Shown piece after piece: positions 27,001 to 35,614 of a stretch of 64,000 nucleotides of DNA. The first letter of the stretch is position 1, and every line of letters starts with the position of its first letter. Source of the DNA: Clostridium felsineum DSM 794 (GTDB taxonomy: Bacteria > Bacillota > Clostridia > Clostridiales > Clostridiaceae); NCBI RefSeq assembly GCF_002006355.2, contig NZ_CP096980.1:4402001-4466000 (forward strand), written 5' to 3'. The translations under genes were made by a program, and so were the position numbers. Below the pieces are notes generated by a model. That model did no database searches. It had not been told where the DNA came from and saw only the letters and a program-made list of their open reading frames with translations.

Positions 27001-28594
27001 GTATAAGTTCCCTAGACGCAAGTACAAAAACAAAATGTGGACTAAATCTATAACTGTCATAATTGTTTTTGTCTTCTAACTTATTTTTTCTTTCTGACAG
27101 TACATCATAAAGATTTGATAACAGCTTATGTGCTTGTTCCTTATTCTTTGCCATAAACCTCATGTTTTTGTCATCATCCCAAACATGTGGCAACCATTTT
27201 GCCCAATCCCAATGCTTATTTTCTTTTTCATCAGATATAACAACTAATTTGACCTCATCAGGTGTATGATTTATAGAAATCTGAAGTAGCATATTTTTTA
27301 CTGTTTCAACAACTTTATCTCTGTTTCCTATTACTGCTGTTATGCCATTGCTCTTTATAGGTATACAAATAGGCACATTATCAACTATGTTATATTTCTC
27401 TGTTATTTTATCTAATCTATCTAGTAGAGTATCCTCATCAAAGAAATTTCTTTTTTCTTTAATTATCTTAAGAGGAAATTCCTCATTACCAAGACCAACT
27501 CTCAAAATAAGAAAGTCTTCATCTCCATAGCTTCTTGACCAAAGCTTCATATTTAAATTCTTTACTATTTCTATTGCTTCACTTAAATCTGGATTTTCAT
27601 CAAAAAGAACTTCTCTTAAATTTTTTTCTGCTTTTAAAAGTTTCTTTTCAATTTCATTTGTATAAATTGTGTATTTGCTGTTTCTTTTTTTGACTTTTTT
27701 GTTGTATACAATCTTTTGTCCAATATAACTACCGCCATACACAAGTGCACTTGCTCCTGTACCTGCTGCAAATATAATGGTTGAACTACCGTTATTACTT
27801 TTCATAGAAGTTATTATTGTAACCACAAAAAATATAAGTGATGGTAAAACTGTCATAAGCCCATATATAGATGGTTTATTTGGAAGGGTTGGTGGATTTT
27901 CTATTTTTAAGTCTTCTCTTTTCACTTCAGGATATATTCTAGGAGCCCTTTGTACAAAAGGATATTCAGTAACCACCTTTTCTTGACCAGCTTTTTGTTT
28001 TGTATTTTTTAATGCTCCTTGTACGACTATGCTTTCATCATTGAATTGTATTATGTATCCACATATATTTATTTCATCGCCTCTAGCTAATATAGCTCTT
28101 GTTATCATTTCTCCATTTAAGTAAGTTTTATTTGTACTATTTAAATCTACAAGAACATATTTTCCATCATCCTCAAAAATCTCTGCATGCTTTTCTGATA
28201 CTTTTATATCATTAAAAACTATATCATTGAATTTGCCTCTTCCTATGGTAAATTTCACTTTCTCCTTGAGCATAAGCTTTTCCTTACTAAGAAGTTTGTC
28301 TTCAGAAAAAGCTATTGCCATTATGCTACTCTTACCATTCAAACCAAATTGAAGTACTACACCATGCTCTAGTTTAATATCTACTTCTTGTCCTTCTGCC
28401 CCTATGTAGTACTTACTTTTTAAAACCCATATATCTTTAATGGGTTTTATACTCATATCTATACGGTTTTTTTCTTCTGTCTCTATGTAGTGTTTAAATC
28501 TTTTTCTATTTCCAATTGTAACTGCTGTTTTTGAATTTCCTAACTTAACCTCATATAACTTTTTATCAGAATACACAAGTAATTTCATGTTCAT
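24017..28594 (-). CDS. essC: EssC/YukB-type T7SS ATPase with FHA domains (FtsK/SpoIIIE family)
   Basis: The membrane motor of the type VII system, 1525 residues. An N-terminal FHA-like region is followed by a clear FHA domain at about 90-190 (FTIGRGKFNDIVF, VSEKHAEI, LNSTNKTYLNG). Two membrane segments follow near 245-300. There are three FtsK-type ATPase domains: Walker A GTTGAGKSE near 683 with IIIVDEFAQL; GMAGTGKTT near 1013 with IIFIIDDIV; and GESGCGKTN near 1301 with a weaker Walker B, FLIIDVIEN. The start has an AGGTGA site 8 bases away. It is flanked by yukD/WXG100 genes downstream and by PP2C, FHA and kinase genes upstream. The FHA domain should bind phosphothreonine, linking it to that kinase. 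Confidence 0.95.
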   Translation of the reverse strand: MNMKLLVYSDKKLYEVKLGNSKTAVTIGNRKRFKHYIETEEKNRIDMSIKPIKDIWVLKSKYYIGAEGQEVDIKLEHGVVLQFGLNGKSSIMAIAFSEDKLLSKEKLMLKEKVKFTIGRGKFNDIVFNDIKVSEKHAEIFEDDGKYVLVDLNSTNKTYLNGEMITRAILARGDEINICGYIIQFNDESIVVQGALKNTKQKAGQEKVVTEYPFVQRAPRIYPEVKREDLKIENPPTLPNKPSIYGLMTVLPSLIFFVVTIITSMKSNNGSSTIIFAAGTGASALVYGGSYIGQKIVYNKKVKKRNSKYTIYTNEIEKKLLKAEKNLREVLFDENPDLSEAIEIVKNLNMKLWSRSYGDEDFLILRVGLGNEEFPLKIIKEKRNFFDEDTLLDRLDKITEKYNIVDNVPICIPIKSNGITAVIGNRDKVVETVKNMLLQISINHTPDEVKLVVISDEKENKHWDWAKWLPHVWDDDKNMRFMAKNKEQAHKLLSNLYDVLSERKNKLEDKNNYDSYRFSPHFVFVLASRELIQNEAILKYLLNVDADMEISTIFLSDKLGNLPRNCNNIVQLNEGEGIIYNIQNSSEKSYVTPDKMDNKMLMEYSRTMAPLRLEKDSYSNKLPRSISLFEELDITNVEEIDFNSIWSQAEAHKTLSVPVGIRENGEKFYLDLHQKYHGPHGLVAGTTGAGKSELLETVIAALSFSYSPEYVNFLLIDYKGGSMANVFKNLPHAVGTVTNLEGNGSKRAIIAIDSEIKRREKILTDNTYSNIDEYQKNYKFGKHKMSLPHLIIIVDEFAQLKKNDPDFISQLVNVAVVGRSLGVHLILATQKPSGIVDPQIETNTNLKICLRVQDNEDSRTVIGKPDASSIANPGRAYIKVGNDLVYELIQTAFAGEKYRKTAAKKDKKILMVDTDGERFDIVEREKEGHSEDVTQLSKLIDSIKVYCDLNMNYERKLPWLPPLKSHIYIDKLSYIPQDKFKARIGVYDDPYHQSQEIFEIDIQKENHIALYGMAGTGKTTFLQTFILSLASKNSPRDINFYIADCDKGTLNMFKSLVHTGEVVLSDDTDKVKKLLKFIMKEIDKRKNALTSMRAISVNDYNYKTGKVLPQIIFIIDDIVTLLTVNDDFKEDIVKIVREGGALGVHMVYTANSSNSVHMKIKENVAFNIAYNLNDTSEYREIFGKNNGIVPDKISGRGVLRNVNLLEFQTALPVEAEEFNWSNEVSDKIASVNYSYPNIKVKGIPVLTEVLPLYDFIHGNEFLDYGLEEEFVYNSRIPVGVNIDEMESVFANFLSIDNMLVSGESGCGKTNFLLSFIMTIAETKNRENNKIYIIDSPERNMIATSKLNCIDGYLENAEKVADSLAFIKQEIGERKSILRNLRMEYGRDANKKIISDKGNIFLIIDVIENFKIRFSDEIAQELEWVIANCKSTGIHVIVADNMALFTRAWDGMEKAIKSWETGIIFSTSVDSVFSSVNIGFENSKRILGLGEGFLIVNRKAVPVKLPAPFEGKVKFMNYIDKLNEKLN

Positions 28595-28620
28595 CTAAAA
28601 ATTCACCTTTTTTCATATTT

Positions 28621-29400
28621 CTATAACTTCTTTATTCCAACAAGAATTACAGAAATGTTATCACTCTCTCCACGACTTTTAACTATATTAACAAGCTTTC
28701 CTGAAGAGTACTGTAATGCATCATTATCAAATTCCATATTGCTTTTAATATACGTATTTATATCCTCTTCTTTAAGTTCATTATAAAGACCGTCACTACA
28801 AATCATGAAAATTTGATTATTGCTAAGTTCGCCATATGTAGTAAATATATCTATTTCTTCTTTAACTCCTAAGCATTGAAGAAGTACATGCTTTTCAGGG
28901 CTAACCTTAGCTTCTTCAGGTGTCATCATATTATTTCTTACCTTATACGCCACATACGAATGATCTTCTGTAAGCTGAACTGTTTTATTTTTTATACTAT
29001 AAATTCTACTATCGCCTATATGTAATATATAATACATGCTTTTATACATAAAAATTAACGATACTGTCGTTCCTAATCTTTTTCCTTTATTTATGCCGTA
29101 CTGAATTATACTTTGATTTATTTCCCTTAGTACATCAGACAATATATAAATTATTTGATTTTCTTTTTTTTGCTTTATGAGGTTTTTGAGATCCTCTTCC
29201 CACCATATTTTTAATCTCATTACTGCCATATTACTTGCTACTTCTCCTGAAGAGAGCCCTCCCAGTCCGTCACACACAACAAACATTCCAAAATCACCGT
29301 TTTTATCTTCGCCAATTTTGACTAATATATTATCCTCATTTGTTTCCTTAAAATTTCCTTTATCACTAAGAGCTCCCGCCATTAAAATAAACTTATTCAT
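28621..29400 (-). CDS. PP2C-family Ser/Thr protein phosphatase
   Basis: A 259-residue phosphatase of the PPM/PP2C family, the type that reverses Hanks-kinase phosphorylation (PrpC/Stp). Metal-binding motifs: KETNEDN near residue 20, VVCDGLGGLSSGEVAS near 42, GDSRIY near 125, MICSDGLYN near 192, and GESDNISVILV at the end. No membrane segment. ATG at 29400 follows GGGGTGAGGT and sits about 10 bp from the FHA gene stop. Its grouping with a kinase and two FHA proteins indicates a local phospho-switch for the T7SS. Confidence 0.93.
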   Translation of the reverse strand: MNKFILMAGALSDKGNFKETNEDNILVKIGEDKNGDFGMFVVCDGLGGLSSGEVASNMAVMRLKIWWEEDLKNLIKQKKENQIIYILSDVLREINQSIIQYGINKGKRLGTTVSLIFMYKSMYYILHIGDSRIYSIKNKTVQLTEDHSYVAYKVRNNMMTPEEAKVSPEKHVLLQCLGVKEEIDIFTTYGELSNNQIFMICSDGLYNELKEEDINTYIKSNMEFDNDALQYSSGKLVNIVKSRGESDNISVILVGIKKL

Positions 29401-29409
29401 ACCTCACCC

Positions 29410-30936
29410 CTAATTGAACTTAAAAGTATAGTAACTATTAGCAAATTTTATAATATCATTTTCCTTCATTTTATATAATTTATTGCTTTCTAGCCTTTTA
29501 TCGTTAATGAATGTTCCATTTTTAGATTCTAAGTCCATAACATAATAATCTGAATTTACTTTTCTTATTTCTGCATGTAGTTTTCCAATAGCTCTATTAT
29601 CACTTACATAATCCACACTTCCAGATAATCTCCCTACTTTAAAACTGTCCTTATTTATAAATATCTTTTCAACTACACCCTTTTTATTTTCAAGTAAATA
29701 TGGAAATTTCTCATTAATTAATTGAGTAGAGTAAGACATTTCAGATACAATTTCTCTTTTAGACATTTTTATATTATTAGTAGTATTTGAATTGGTATTG
29801 CTTGTTTTACCAATACTTTCTGTATTCCTGCTATACACATTGTTAAATGTAACTTTATTTTTTTTCTTCATAAAATTAAGAACAATAAGTACTGAAGTTA
29901 TAAGATCAAGTCCTAAGAGAATGGATATAGTAAGAACCTTAAGTGCTGTATAATCTCCGAAAAGAATAAATACACACAAAAAGAGTATAAGCACCAATAC
30001 TTGAATTGCTACTATCCAAAATATTGATTTTAATTTAAACTTTTTTATTTCTGGATTAACCGCAGCTACTACTGGTTTTTCATATACATTTGGCTTACTA
30101 ACAATCTCATTTTTCACATCCATAATAAACTCTGTCCTAGGGTTAAAAGTTTCACTAGGTTCAGAAATTGGAGTAACTATAGAACTTTTATTTAAATTGA
30201 TGTTTTCTTTAGCTACTCGCGGTTCATTATTTCTAATTTCCTTATTAATTTTAAATGCTTGTGTATGGTTTTTATTATTACTATTAACCTCTACTTCAAG
30301 ATGATTTCCTTCCTCAAAAGGTTTTGGATTAATATTTATATTTATATTTATATCCTTATCATTAATTATATTGTGATCCTCAATTTCACCTTTACTGTGA
30401 TTTTTAATAAATTCTTCTAAGGCTCTAAAATCTTCTTCCCTTAAATTTCTTAAAAGAGTAAAAAGGAAATTATCATTATCTTCAATATTAACTACATCAA
30501 CTATAAGCTTCTTTACTAAAGCTTTAAACTCTCTTTCTAAATTGAATTCTTCAGTTTTCTTACCAGGAATATATATGTAAAACAACTTATCTCTAGTTTC
30601 ATTTATATACATAAACTTAGCTTCTACTGCAATATTTCCTGATTTAAGGGATATATGATCTATTTTCTTTAATTCTTCTAATGCATTCAAAAGTAAACTA
30701 CAAAGCTTTTCTGCTCTAATTTTTCTTTTCTTTAAATAAGACTCAAGATTAAATTTATTTGTAACATCATAGAGAACCTCCGAGCCTTTTAACTGCATAG
30801 GAATTATCCCATCCTCCATGCTATTTACCCAATTTATCTCGTCCTTATTAATATCTGTAGAATCTTTGAAATTAAGTACTGCAAATTTTCTCTCTACAAT
30901 TTCATCGGAAAGCTCTATATCGCTATAATCAATCAT
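29410..30936 (-). CDS. FHA-domain membrane protein with DUF6382-like N-terminus
   Basis: A 508-residue protein. Residues 1-175 form a globular cytoplasmic domain (VLYDVTNKFNLESYLKKRKI, SLKSGNIAVEAKFMYINE) resembling DUF6382. A low-complexity, Asn-rich linker follows, two adjacent membrane segments at about 305-360, and a C-terminal FHA domain at about 425-505 (FKVGRLSGSVDYV, IGKLHAEI, LESKNGTFINDKRLE). The N-terminal domain recalls the pseudokinase domain of EssB/YukC, which is otherwise missing from this locus; that relation is a guess based on fold-like pattern. It is between the phosphatase gene and a small membrane protein gene in one operon. Confidence 0.8.
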   Translation of the reverse strand: MIDYSDIELSDEIVERKFAVLNFKDSTDINKDEINWVNSMEDGIIPMQLKGSEVLYDVTNKFNLESYLKKRKIRAEKLCSLLLNALEELKKIDHISLKSGNIAVEAKFMYINETRDKLFYIYIPGKKTEEFNLEREFKALVKKLIVDVVNIEDNDNFLFTLLRNLREEDFRALEEFIKNHSKGEIEDHNIINDKDININININPKPFEEGNHLEVEVNSNNKNHTQAFKINKEIRNNEPRVAKENINLNKSSIVTPISEPSETFNPRTEFIMDVKNEIVSKPNVYEKPVVAAVNPEIKKFKLKSIFWIVAIQVLVLILFLCVFILFGDYTALKVLTISILLGLDLITSVLIVLNFMKKKNKVTFNNVYSRNTESIGKTSNTNSNTTNNIKMSKREIVSEMSYSTQLINEKFPYLLENKKGVVEKIFINKDSFKVGRLSGSVDYVSDNRAIGKLHAEIRKVNSDYYVMDLESKNGTFINDKRLESNKLYKMKENDIIKFANSYYTFKFN

Positions 30937-30963
30937 ATACCAACTTCCTCCTTAAAGCCTAAT

Positions 30964-31236
30964 CTATAAACAAACCGTATCATCCTTACTTCCTTGATTT
31001 TCTTCAACTTCGGGTTTATCAATTATAAATGTATCATCGGGATTATCAAGTATAACTGTATCTAAACCAGAGGTTCCCTCTGAACCTTTAATATCATCAA
31101 GCTTAGGAACTTCAATTTTTTCCTCTATCTTCCCTTGATAATTATGTATAATGGAAAAATAGAGAAGTACTATACTGAGTATAACTCCTAAAATTCCAAT
31201 AATTATTTTAATAATATCTACGACCTTGGGATCCAT
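30964..31236 (-). CDS. small single-pass membrane protein of the T7SS operon
   Basis: Unrecognised 90-residue protein. A membrane segment spans about residues 8-28 (IIKIIIGILGVILSIVLLYF), followed by an acidic tail with a repeated pattern, DTVILDNPDDTFIIDKPE and KDDTVCL. The three D-T-[VF]-[IC] repeats could be phosphothreonine sites recognised by the adjacent FHA proteins (inference). It starts 10 bp downstream of the kinase gene. Confidence 0.7.
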   Translation of the reverse strand: MDPKVVDIIKIIIGILGVILSIVLLYFSIIHNYQGKIEEKIEVPKLDDIKGSEGTSGLDTVILDNPDDTFIIDKPEVEENQGSKDDTVCL

Positions 31237-31246
31237 TTTTATCCTC

Positions 31247-33169
31247 CTATTTTATAGCTCCTTGATTTTTTAAATCACTATATTCTTGCTTTAAGGTCAT
31301 GAAATCCACATCATTTTCATTATATTTTTTAGAAATTGTATTGTTATAATATCTAACAAAATCATTATAGTTACGCTTCTCTTGTGGCGTAGCCTGCTGA
31401 GCATCATATTCTAAAAGAGCTAATTCCATGTAACCCTTATAATCATCACTGAATACTTGTGTTTCTTTTTCAAAGGTATTCTTACTCTCGTTTGTATTTC
31501 CTAAATACTTGTAAATAAGTCCAAGCTGACAATAAGTATTAGACACCTTACTTCCCATCTGTATTGCATTTTTGTAGTTATCTAATGCTTTATTTAAATA
31601 AAGAGTATACTTATCCTGCTCTATTTTACTTTCACTTGCCTTGTCAAAATATGCTTGTCCCAATTGAGCATATAATATAGCATTGTTTTTATTTGCTAAA
31701 CTTGAGCTTGCCTTTTCAAGTACTTCTATTTCCTTATCCGTATTTTCAGGAAATATTTGTGGATTATCTCTATACAGCTCAGCTAAAGTTATATAAGATT
31801 CTACTTTATAATTAACATCACTTCTTGAATCTATATACTTTTCAAGATCCGTAATAGAACTTACTATTTTATCTTTATTTTTCAAATCTAACTTAGATAA
31901 CGCATTGGCAACAGGTTTATAGTACTTTAAGGGTTCACCTATGCTTATATCTGCATTATCTATCTTGTTAAAGTACTGGTAAGCCTTACCATAGCTTTCA
32001 TCATCAAAATATGCCATTCCTATTTGAAACAAAAGTTCATTGTCTTTGAGAAGTTTTGAATTTTTATCCTTTAAATTTGCTTCAATAAAATCTACACTTT
32101 GATCATATTCTCCATTTTCTAGATATGTTGATATGATCTTTATATACGCTTTTGGATTACTTGAATTTTTGTCCACAGCTTGCTTATAATAATCCACAGC
32201 TTTATCCCCATTTTGTTTACTACCATTTTCAATCATGTTATTATATTCATTTACACTCTCACTTTTTACTCCTAGAGCTCCAGAAATAATAAGGAATAAT
32301 GAAAAAATAAACAAACAAGCACTAGCCGCAACTTTAATGTACTTTTTCATAAGTTGTCTTTTATAATTTGAATTCAACTTATGTATGTTTTTAATATCAT
32401 AAAGCATTTCATCTACGTTTTGATATCTTAGACTAGGATCTTGTCTTGTACTTTTTTCTATTATATATTCTATTCCTTCTGAAAGAGATGAATTAAGTTC
32501 TCTTACTGGTTTTAATTCAAAAGGAGGGTCATTTGGTCCTCTACCTGTAAGCATATGATACAAAGTAACACCAAAACTATATATATCTGTTCTAGCATCA
32601 CTCTGGCAATCGCCATATTGTTCTGGGGCAGCATATCCCCTTGTACCTATGTAGGTTGTGTCCTTTGAAACTTCCTTTTTATACTCACGAGCAATTCCAA
32701 AATCTATAAGCTTTATTTTTCCACTCTCTGTAAGCATTAAATTTCCAGGCTTCATATCCCTGTATATTATAGGATTAGGTTTTTGTGAGTGTAAATACGT
32801 AAGCACATCACATATTTGCTTTGCCCAATCTAAAACTGTTTTTTCATCAATAGCACCTTTTTTATGTATAAATTTATCTAATGATACTCCATCAATAAAA
32901 TCCATTACTATATATAAATTTTTATCTCTTTTTATAATATCTACAATTCTTGGCAGAGCAGGATGATCTAATTTTTTAAGTATATTAGTCTCCGCTAATA
33001 AATCTATTTTCAGCTTGGAAGTATCATTTAAATTAGCCGACACTTCTTTTATTGCCCAAAACTTTTGAAGCTTAATATCCTTAGCTAAATAAACAGTACT
33101 CATACCGCCCTTACCAAGTAAATCTACAATTTTATATTTATTTTCAAATACCTCATTTACTAAATCCAA
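31247..33169 (-). CDS. Hanks-type Ser/Thr protein kinase with TPR-like extracellular domain
   Basis: A 640-residue membrane kinase. The kinase domain covers residues 10-270: GKGGMSTVY glycine loop, AIKEV lysine, YRDMKPGN catalytic loop, DFGIAR, and APEQYGD. A membrane segment lies near 275-300 (VAASACLFIFSLFLIISGAL), followed by about 340 outer residues with TPR-like repeats (DKAVDYYKQAVDKNSSNPKA, ALDNYKNAIQMGSKVSNTY). The start is TTG at 33169 with GGGGTG 6 bases before it; a 17-codon extension to an ATG is less likely. It heads the T7SS transcript and is divergent from the Ig-like surface protein. An outside TPR sensor controlling secretion is the inferred role. Confidence 0.92.
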   Translation of the reverse strand: MDLVNEVFENKYKIVDLLGKGGMSTVYLAKDIKLQKFWAIKEVSANLNDTSKLKIDLLAETNILKKLDHPALPRIVDIIKRDKNLYIVMDFIDGVSLDKFIHKKGAIDEKTVLDWAKQICDVLTYLHSQKPNPIIYRDMKPGNLMLTESGKIKLIDFGIAREYKKEVSKDTTYIGTRGYAAPEQYGDCQSDARTDIYSFGVTLYHMLTGRGPNDPPFELKPVRELNSSLSEGIEYIIEKSTRQDPSLRYQNVDEMLYDIKNIHKLNSNYKRQLMKKYIKVAASACLFIFSLFLIISGALGVKSESVNEYNNMIENGSKQNGDKAVDYYKQAVDKNSSNPKAYIKIISTYLENGEYDQSVDFIEANLKDKNSKLLKDNELLFQIGMAYFDDESYGKAYQYFNKIDNADISIGEPLKYYKPVANALSKLDLKNKDKIVSSITDLEKYIDSRSDVNYKVESYITLAELYRDNPQIFPENTDKEIEVLEKASSSLANKNNAILYAQLGQAYFDKASESKIEQDKYTLYLNKALDNYKNAIQMGSKVSNTYCQLGLIYKYLGNTNESKNTFEKETQVFSDDYKGYMELALLEYDAQQATPQEKRNYNDFVRYYNNTISKKYNENDVDFMTLKQEYSDLKNQGAIK

Positions 33170-33375
33170 GCATAACACCCCGTGAAATTTTTTCATTACT
33201 ATATTAACACTTTTAGCCATAACATTCTAGGTTTTTAACGTAAAAATTGATAGGTTTAAATTTTTCATTAAATTTCTGTATAATTTAGTTGAATTTTTTT
33301 GTATTTTGATTTATTGTATACTTTAGTGTTTTAATTTTAATTTTGAGCATAAATCTAACCAAAGGAGGTAAAACA

Positions 33376-35562
33376 TTGAATTACAAGAAAATTACTTCAG
33401 TTATCTTATCAGCACTTATAGTATCCGTAGCCTTTTCTTTTCATTCTGTAAAGGCCGATCAAATTAACAACACTACTACTATACAAGCCACTACTTCCTC
33501 TAATAGCGCTGATGCACCTACTGATGGGACCCCAATTATCACTAACATTAATAGTAATTCAGTTTTTAACAGTACGGTAGACCCTATAATAAAAATTAAT
33601 AATTCAGTTTTGACAGAAGCTGATATTGGACAAGATAAGGCAATATACGCAACTCTAAATGGTAAACCTTATAAACTTAGTTTTAAAGGTAAGGATGGAG
33701 ATATATTAACTCTCCAGGGAGATACTATAGGTGATAATCCTTCAAAGGGTCAAAAAAACACACTTATTGTATATTCTACAGCTAATACAGGCACTGCCGG
33801 TAGTACAGAACAAAAAAGTTCTTCAGTAAGCTTTGTTATAGATACTACTCCACCAACCATTACCTTTAGTGACCAAAATGGACGTGATATTGAGGATTCT
33901 ACCCCTTATTCAGGATCAGTAACTCCTGTTATAAAACTAAGCGATAATTATCATATTGCCAGCTTTGATATAAACCTTAACGGTAGTCCTTATGAAGGCA
34001 GTGCATCACAAGATGCTGATGGTAATATTACTTTCACTGGTAAAGCAATTTCGACAGATGGAAATTATAATTTATCTGTTAAGGTAATTGACGATGCCGG
34101 AAACTCTACTACTTTTTCAAGATCTTTTAGCATCGATAATACTGCTCCTCAAATCAGTATTTCAGGTATAAAAAATAATGATCATGTAAATTCTGATGTA
34201 ATTCCTAAGATAAGCATTACTGATACGGATCTTGATCCTAGTAAAACCGTTGTTAATATTACAAAAAACGGTTCTGTAATGCCTACATCGTTAACTCAAA
34301 ACTCAGATGGCTCGCTATCTTTTGACGTTGGCGAAGAAGGAACATATTCTTTTACAGTAACAGCTTACGACAAATTAGGAAACACTACTACAAGTGATCC
34401 TATAAGCTTTGTTATTGATAAAACTGCTCCTACTTTAAACTTTAATTTTACAAATGGTCAGTATTTCAATACACCTTTTAAACCTTTAGTAAAAACAACA
34501 AATCCTGATGATTCTATATCACAAATACTTATAAATGGTGCAATTTATTCACCAGGTGATTTACCTTTTTTCTCTGATGGAACTTATGATGTAGAAGCTC
34601 AAGGCAAAGACACGGCTGGTAACTTAAGTGATGTATCTCACATGAGATTTATCGTAGATACCATAGCCCCAAGTATAGGTATTTCTAACCTGATTGATGG
34701 TTTTTACTACAATTCATCTGTTTCACCTAACGTATCTGTTACAGATGCAAATTTAGAGTCCTATAAGATGTTTTTAAATGGAGCAAGTTACAATCTTGAG
34801 CCAATTACTCAAGACGGAAATTATCAACTACTTGTAATATCTTCTGATAAGGCAAATAATATATCACAGAAGGTTCTAAGCTTCTTTATTGATAGAAATG
34901 CACCTAGTATTACAGTTAAAGGACTCACAAAGAATGGTTTATTTAACTACTTCTTAAACCCTTATGTTTATATAGATGATCCTAATGAACTTATGTCTAT
35001 ACTACTCCTTGATGGACAAAATTATCACGGTGGTTATATACAAGATGGAAAACATATACTTCTTATACAAGCTGTGGACAAAGCTGGAAATGTATCTAAG
35101 GATGCATATAACTTCTTTATAAAAGCTACACCTCCACAAATATATGTTTCCGAAGTGGTAAACGGAGAAAAGTATACTCATTCTGTAATTCCTAAGATTT
35201 CCTTTTCAAAGGATGCTGTGGATGATAAGACAAAAATAACTCTAGATGGAAGTTCTTATACCATAGGTGATGAAATATCTTCTCCTGGAAAGCATGAATT
35301 GATAATTTCCGCTGAAGATGAGTATGGTAATAAGACAGAAAAGAAGATTTATTTTACTATTGAAGCAAACGGGTCAAGTACTGCCTCCGTATCTTCAAAA
35401 ATACATAATATAGTTCACAAAATCCTTCCTGCTAAGACAAAGAAAAATAATAAAATAGTCTATATGGCAGCAATTGGTTTATGGATTGTAATTCTTATTA
35501 TTTTAGGAATAATAATATATAAATACAACAAAAATAAAAATAAGAACAAAAACGAAGAATAG
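33376..35562 (+). CDS. secreted, membrane-anchored protein with bacterial Ig-like repeats
   Basis: A surface protein of 728 residues. It has a signal peptide (NYKKITSVILSALIVSVAFSFHSVKA), then at least six Ig-like modules. Each module ends in a related joint such as FVIDTTPPTITF, FSIDNTAPQISI, FVIDKTAPTLNF, FIVDTIAPSIGI or FFIDRNAPSITV, as in Big_3/HYR-like repeats. A C-terminal membrane segment (near 700-722) is followed by a Lys/Asn-rich tail. There is no LPXTG, so it is anchored by the membrane segment rather than by sortase. The start is TTG at 33376 with AAAGGAGG upstream. It is divergent from the kinase gene. Role unknown; adhesion or a receptor for the secretion system is possible. Confidence 0.85.
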   Translation: MNYKKITSVILSALIVSVAFSFHSVKADQINNTTTIQATTSSNSADAPTDGTPIITNINSNSVFNSTVDPIIKINNSVLTEADIGQDKAIYATLNGKPYKLSFKGKDGDILTLQGDTIGDNPSKGQKNTLIVYSTANTGTAGSTEQKSSSVSFVIDTTPPTITFSDQNGRDIEDSTPYSGSVTPVIKLSDNYHIASFDINLNGSPYEGSASQDADGNITFTGKAISTDGNYNLSVKVIDDAGNSTTFSRSFSIDNTAPQISISGIKNNDHVNSDVIPKISITDTDLDPSKTVVNITKNGSVMPTSLTQNSDGSLSFDVGEEGTYSFTVTAYDKLGNTTTSDPISFVIDKTAPTLNFNFTNGQYFNTPFKPLVKTTNPDDSISQILINGAIYSPGDLPFFSDGTYDVEAQGKDTAGNLSDVSHMRFIVDTIAPSIGISNLIDGFYYNSSVSPNVSVTDANLESYKMFLNGASYNLEPITQDGNYQLLVISSDKANNISQKVLSFFIDRNAPSITVKGLTKNGLFNYFLNPYVYIDDPNELMSILLLDGQNYHGGYIQDGKHILLIQAVDKAGNVSKDAYNFFIKATPPQIYVSEVVNGEKYTHSVIPKISFSKDAVDDKTKITLDGSSYTIGDEISSPGKHELIISAEDEYGNKTEKKIYFTIEANGSSTASVSSKIHNIVHKILPAKTKKNNKIVYMAAIGLWIVILIILGIIIYKYNKNKNKNKNEE

Positions 35563-35569
35563 GAAAAAA

Positions 35570-35602
35570 CCTCAAAATGTATCTTAGCATTTTGAGGCTT
35601 TT
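35570..35602. terminator. bidirectional terminator
   Basis: Perfect 10-bp stem CCTCAAAATG/CATTTTGAGG with an A run before and CTTTTTCTTT after, between the convergent Ig-like gene and hutH. Confidence 0.9.
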
Positions 35603-35614
35603 TCTTTATATTAT

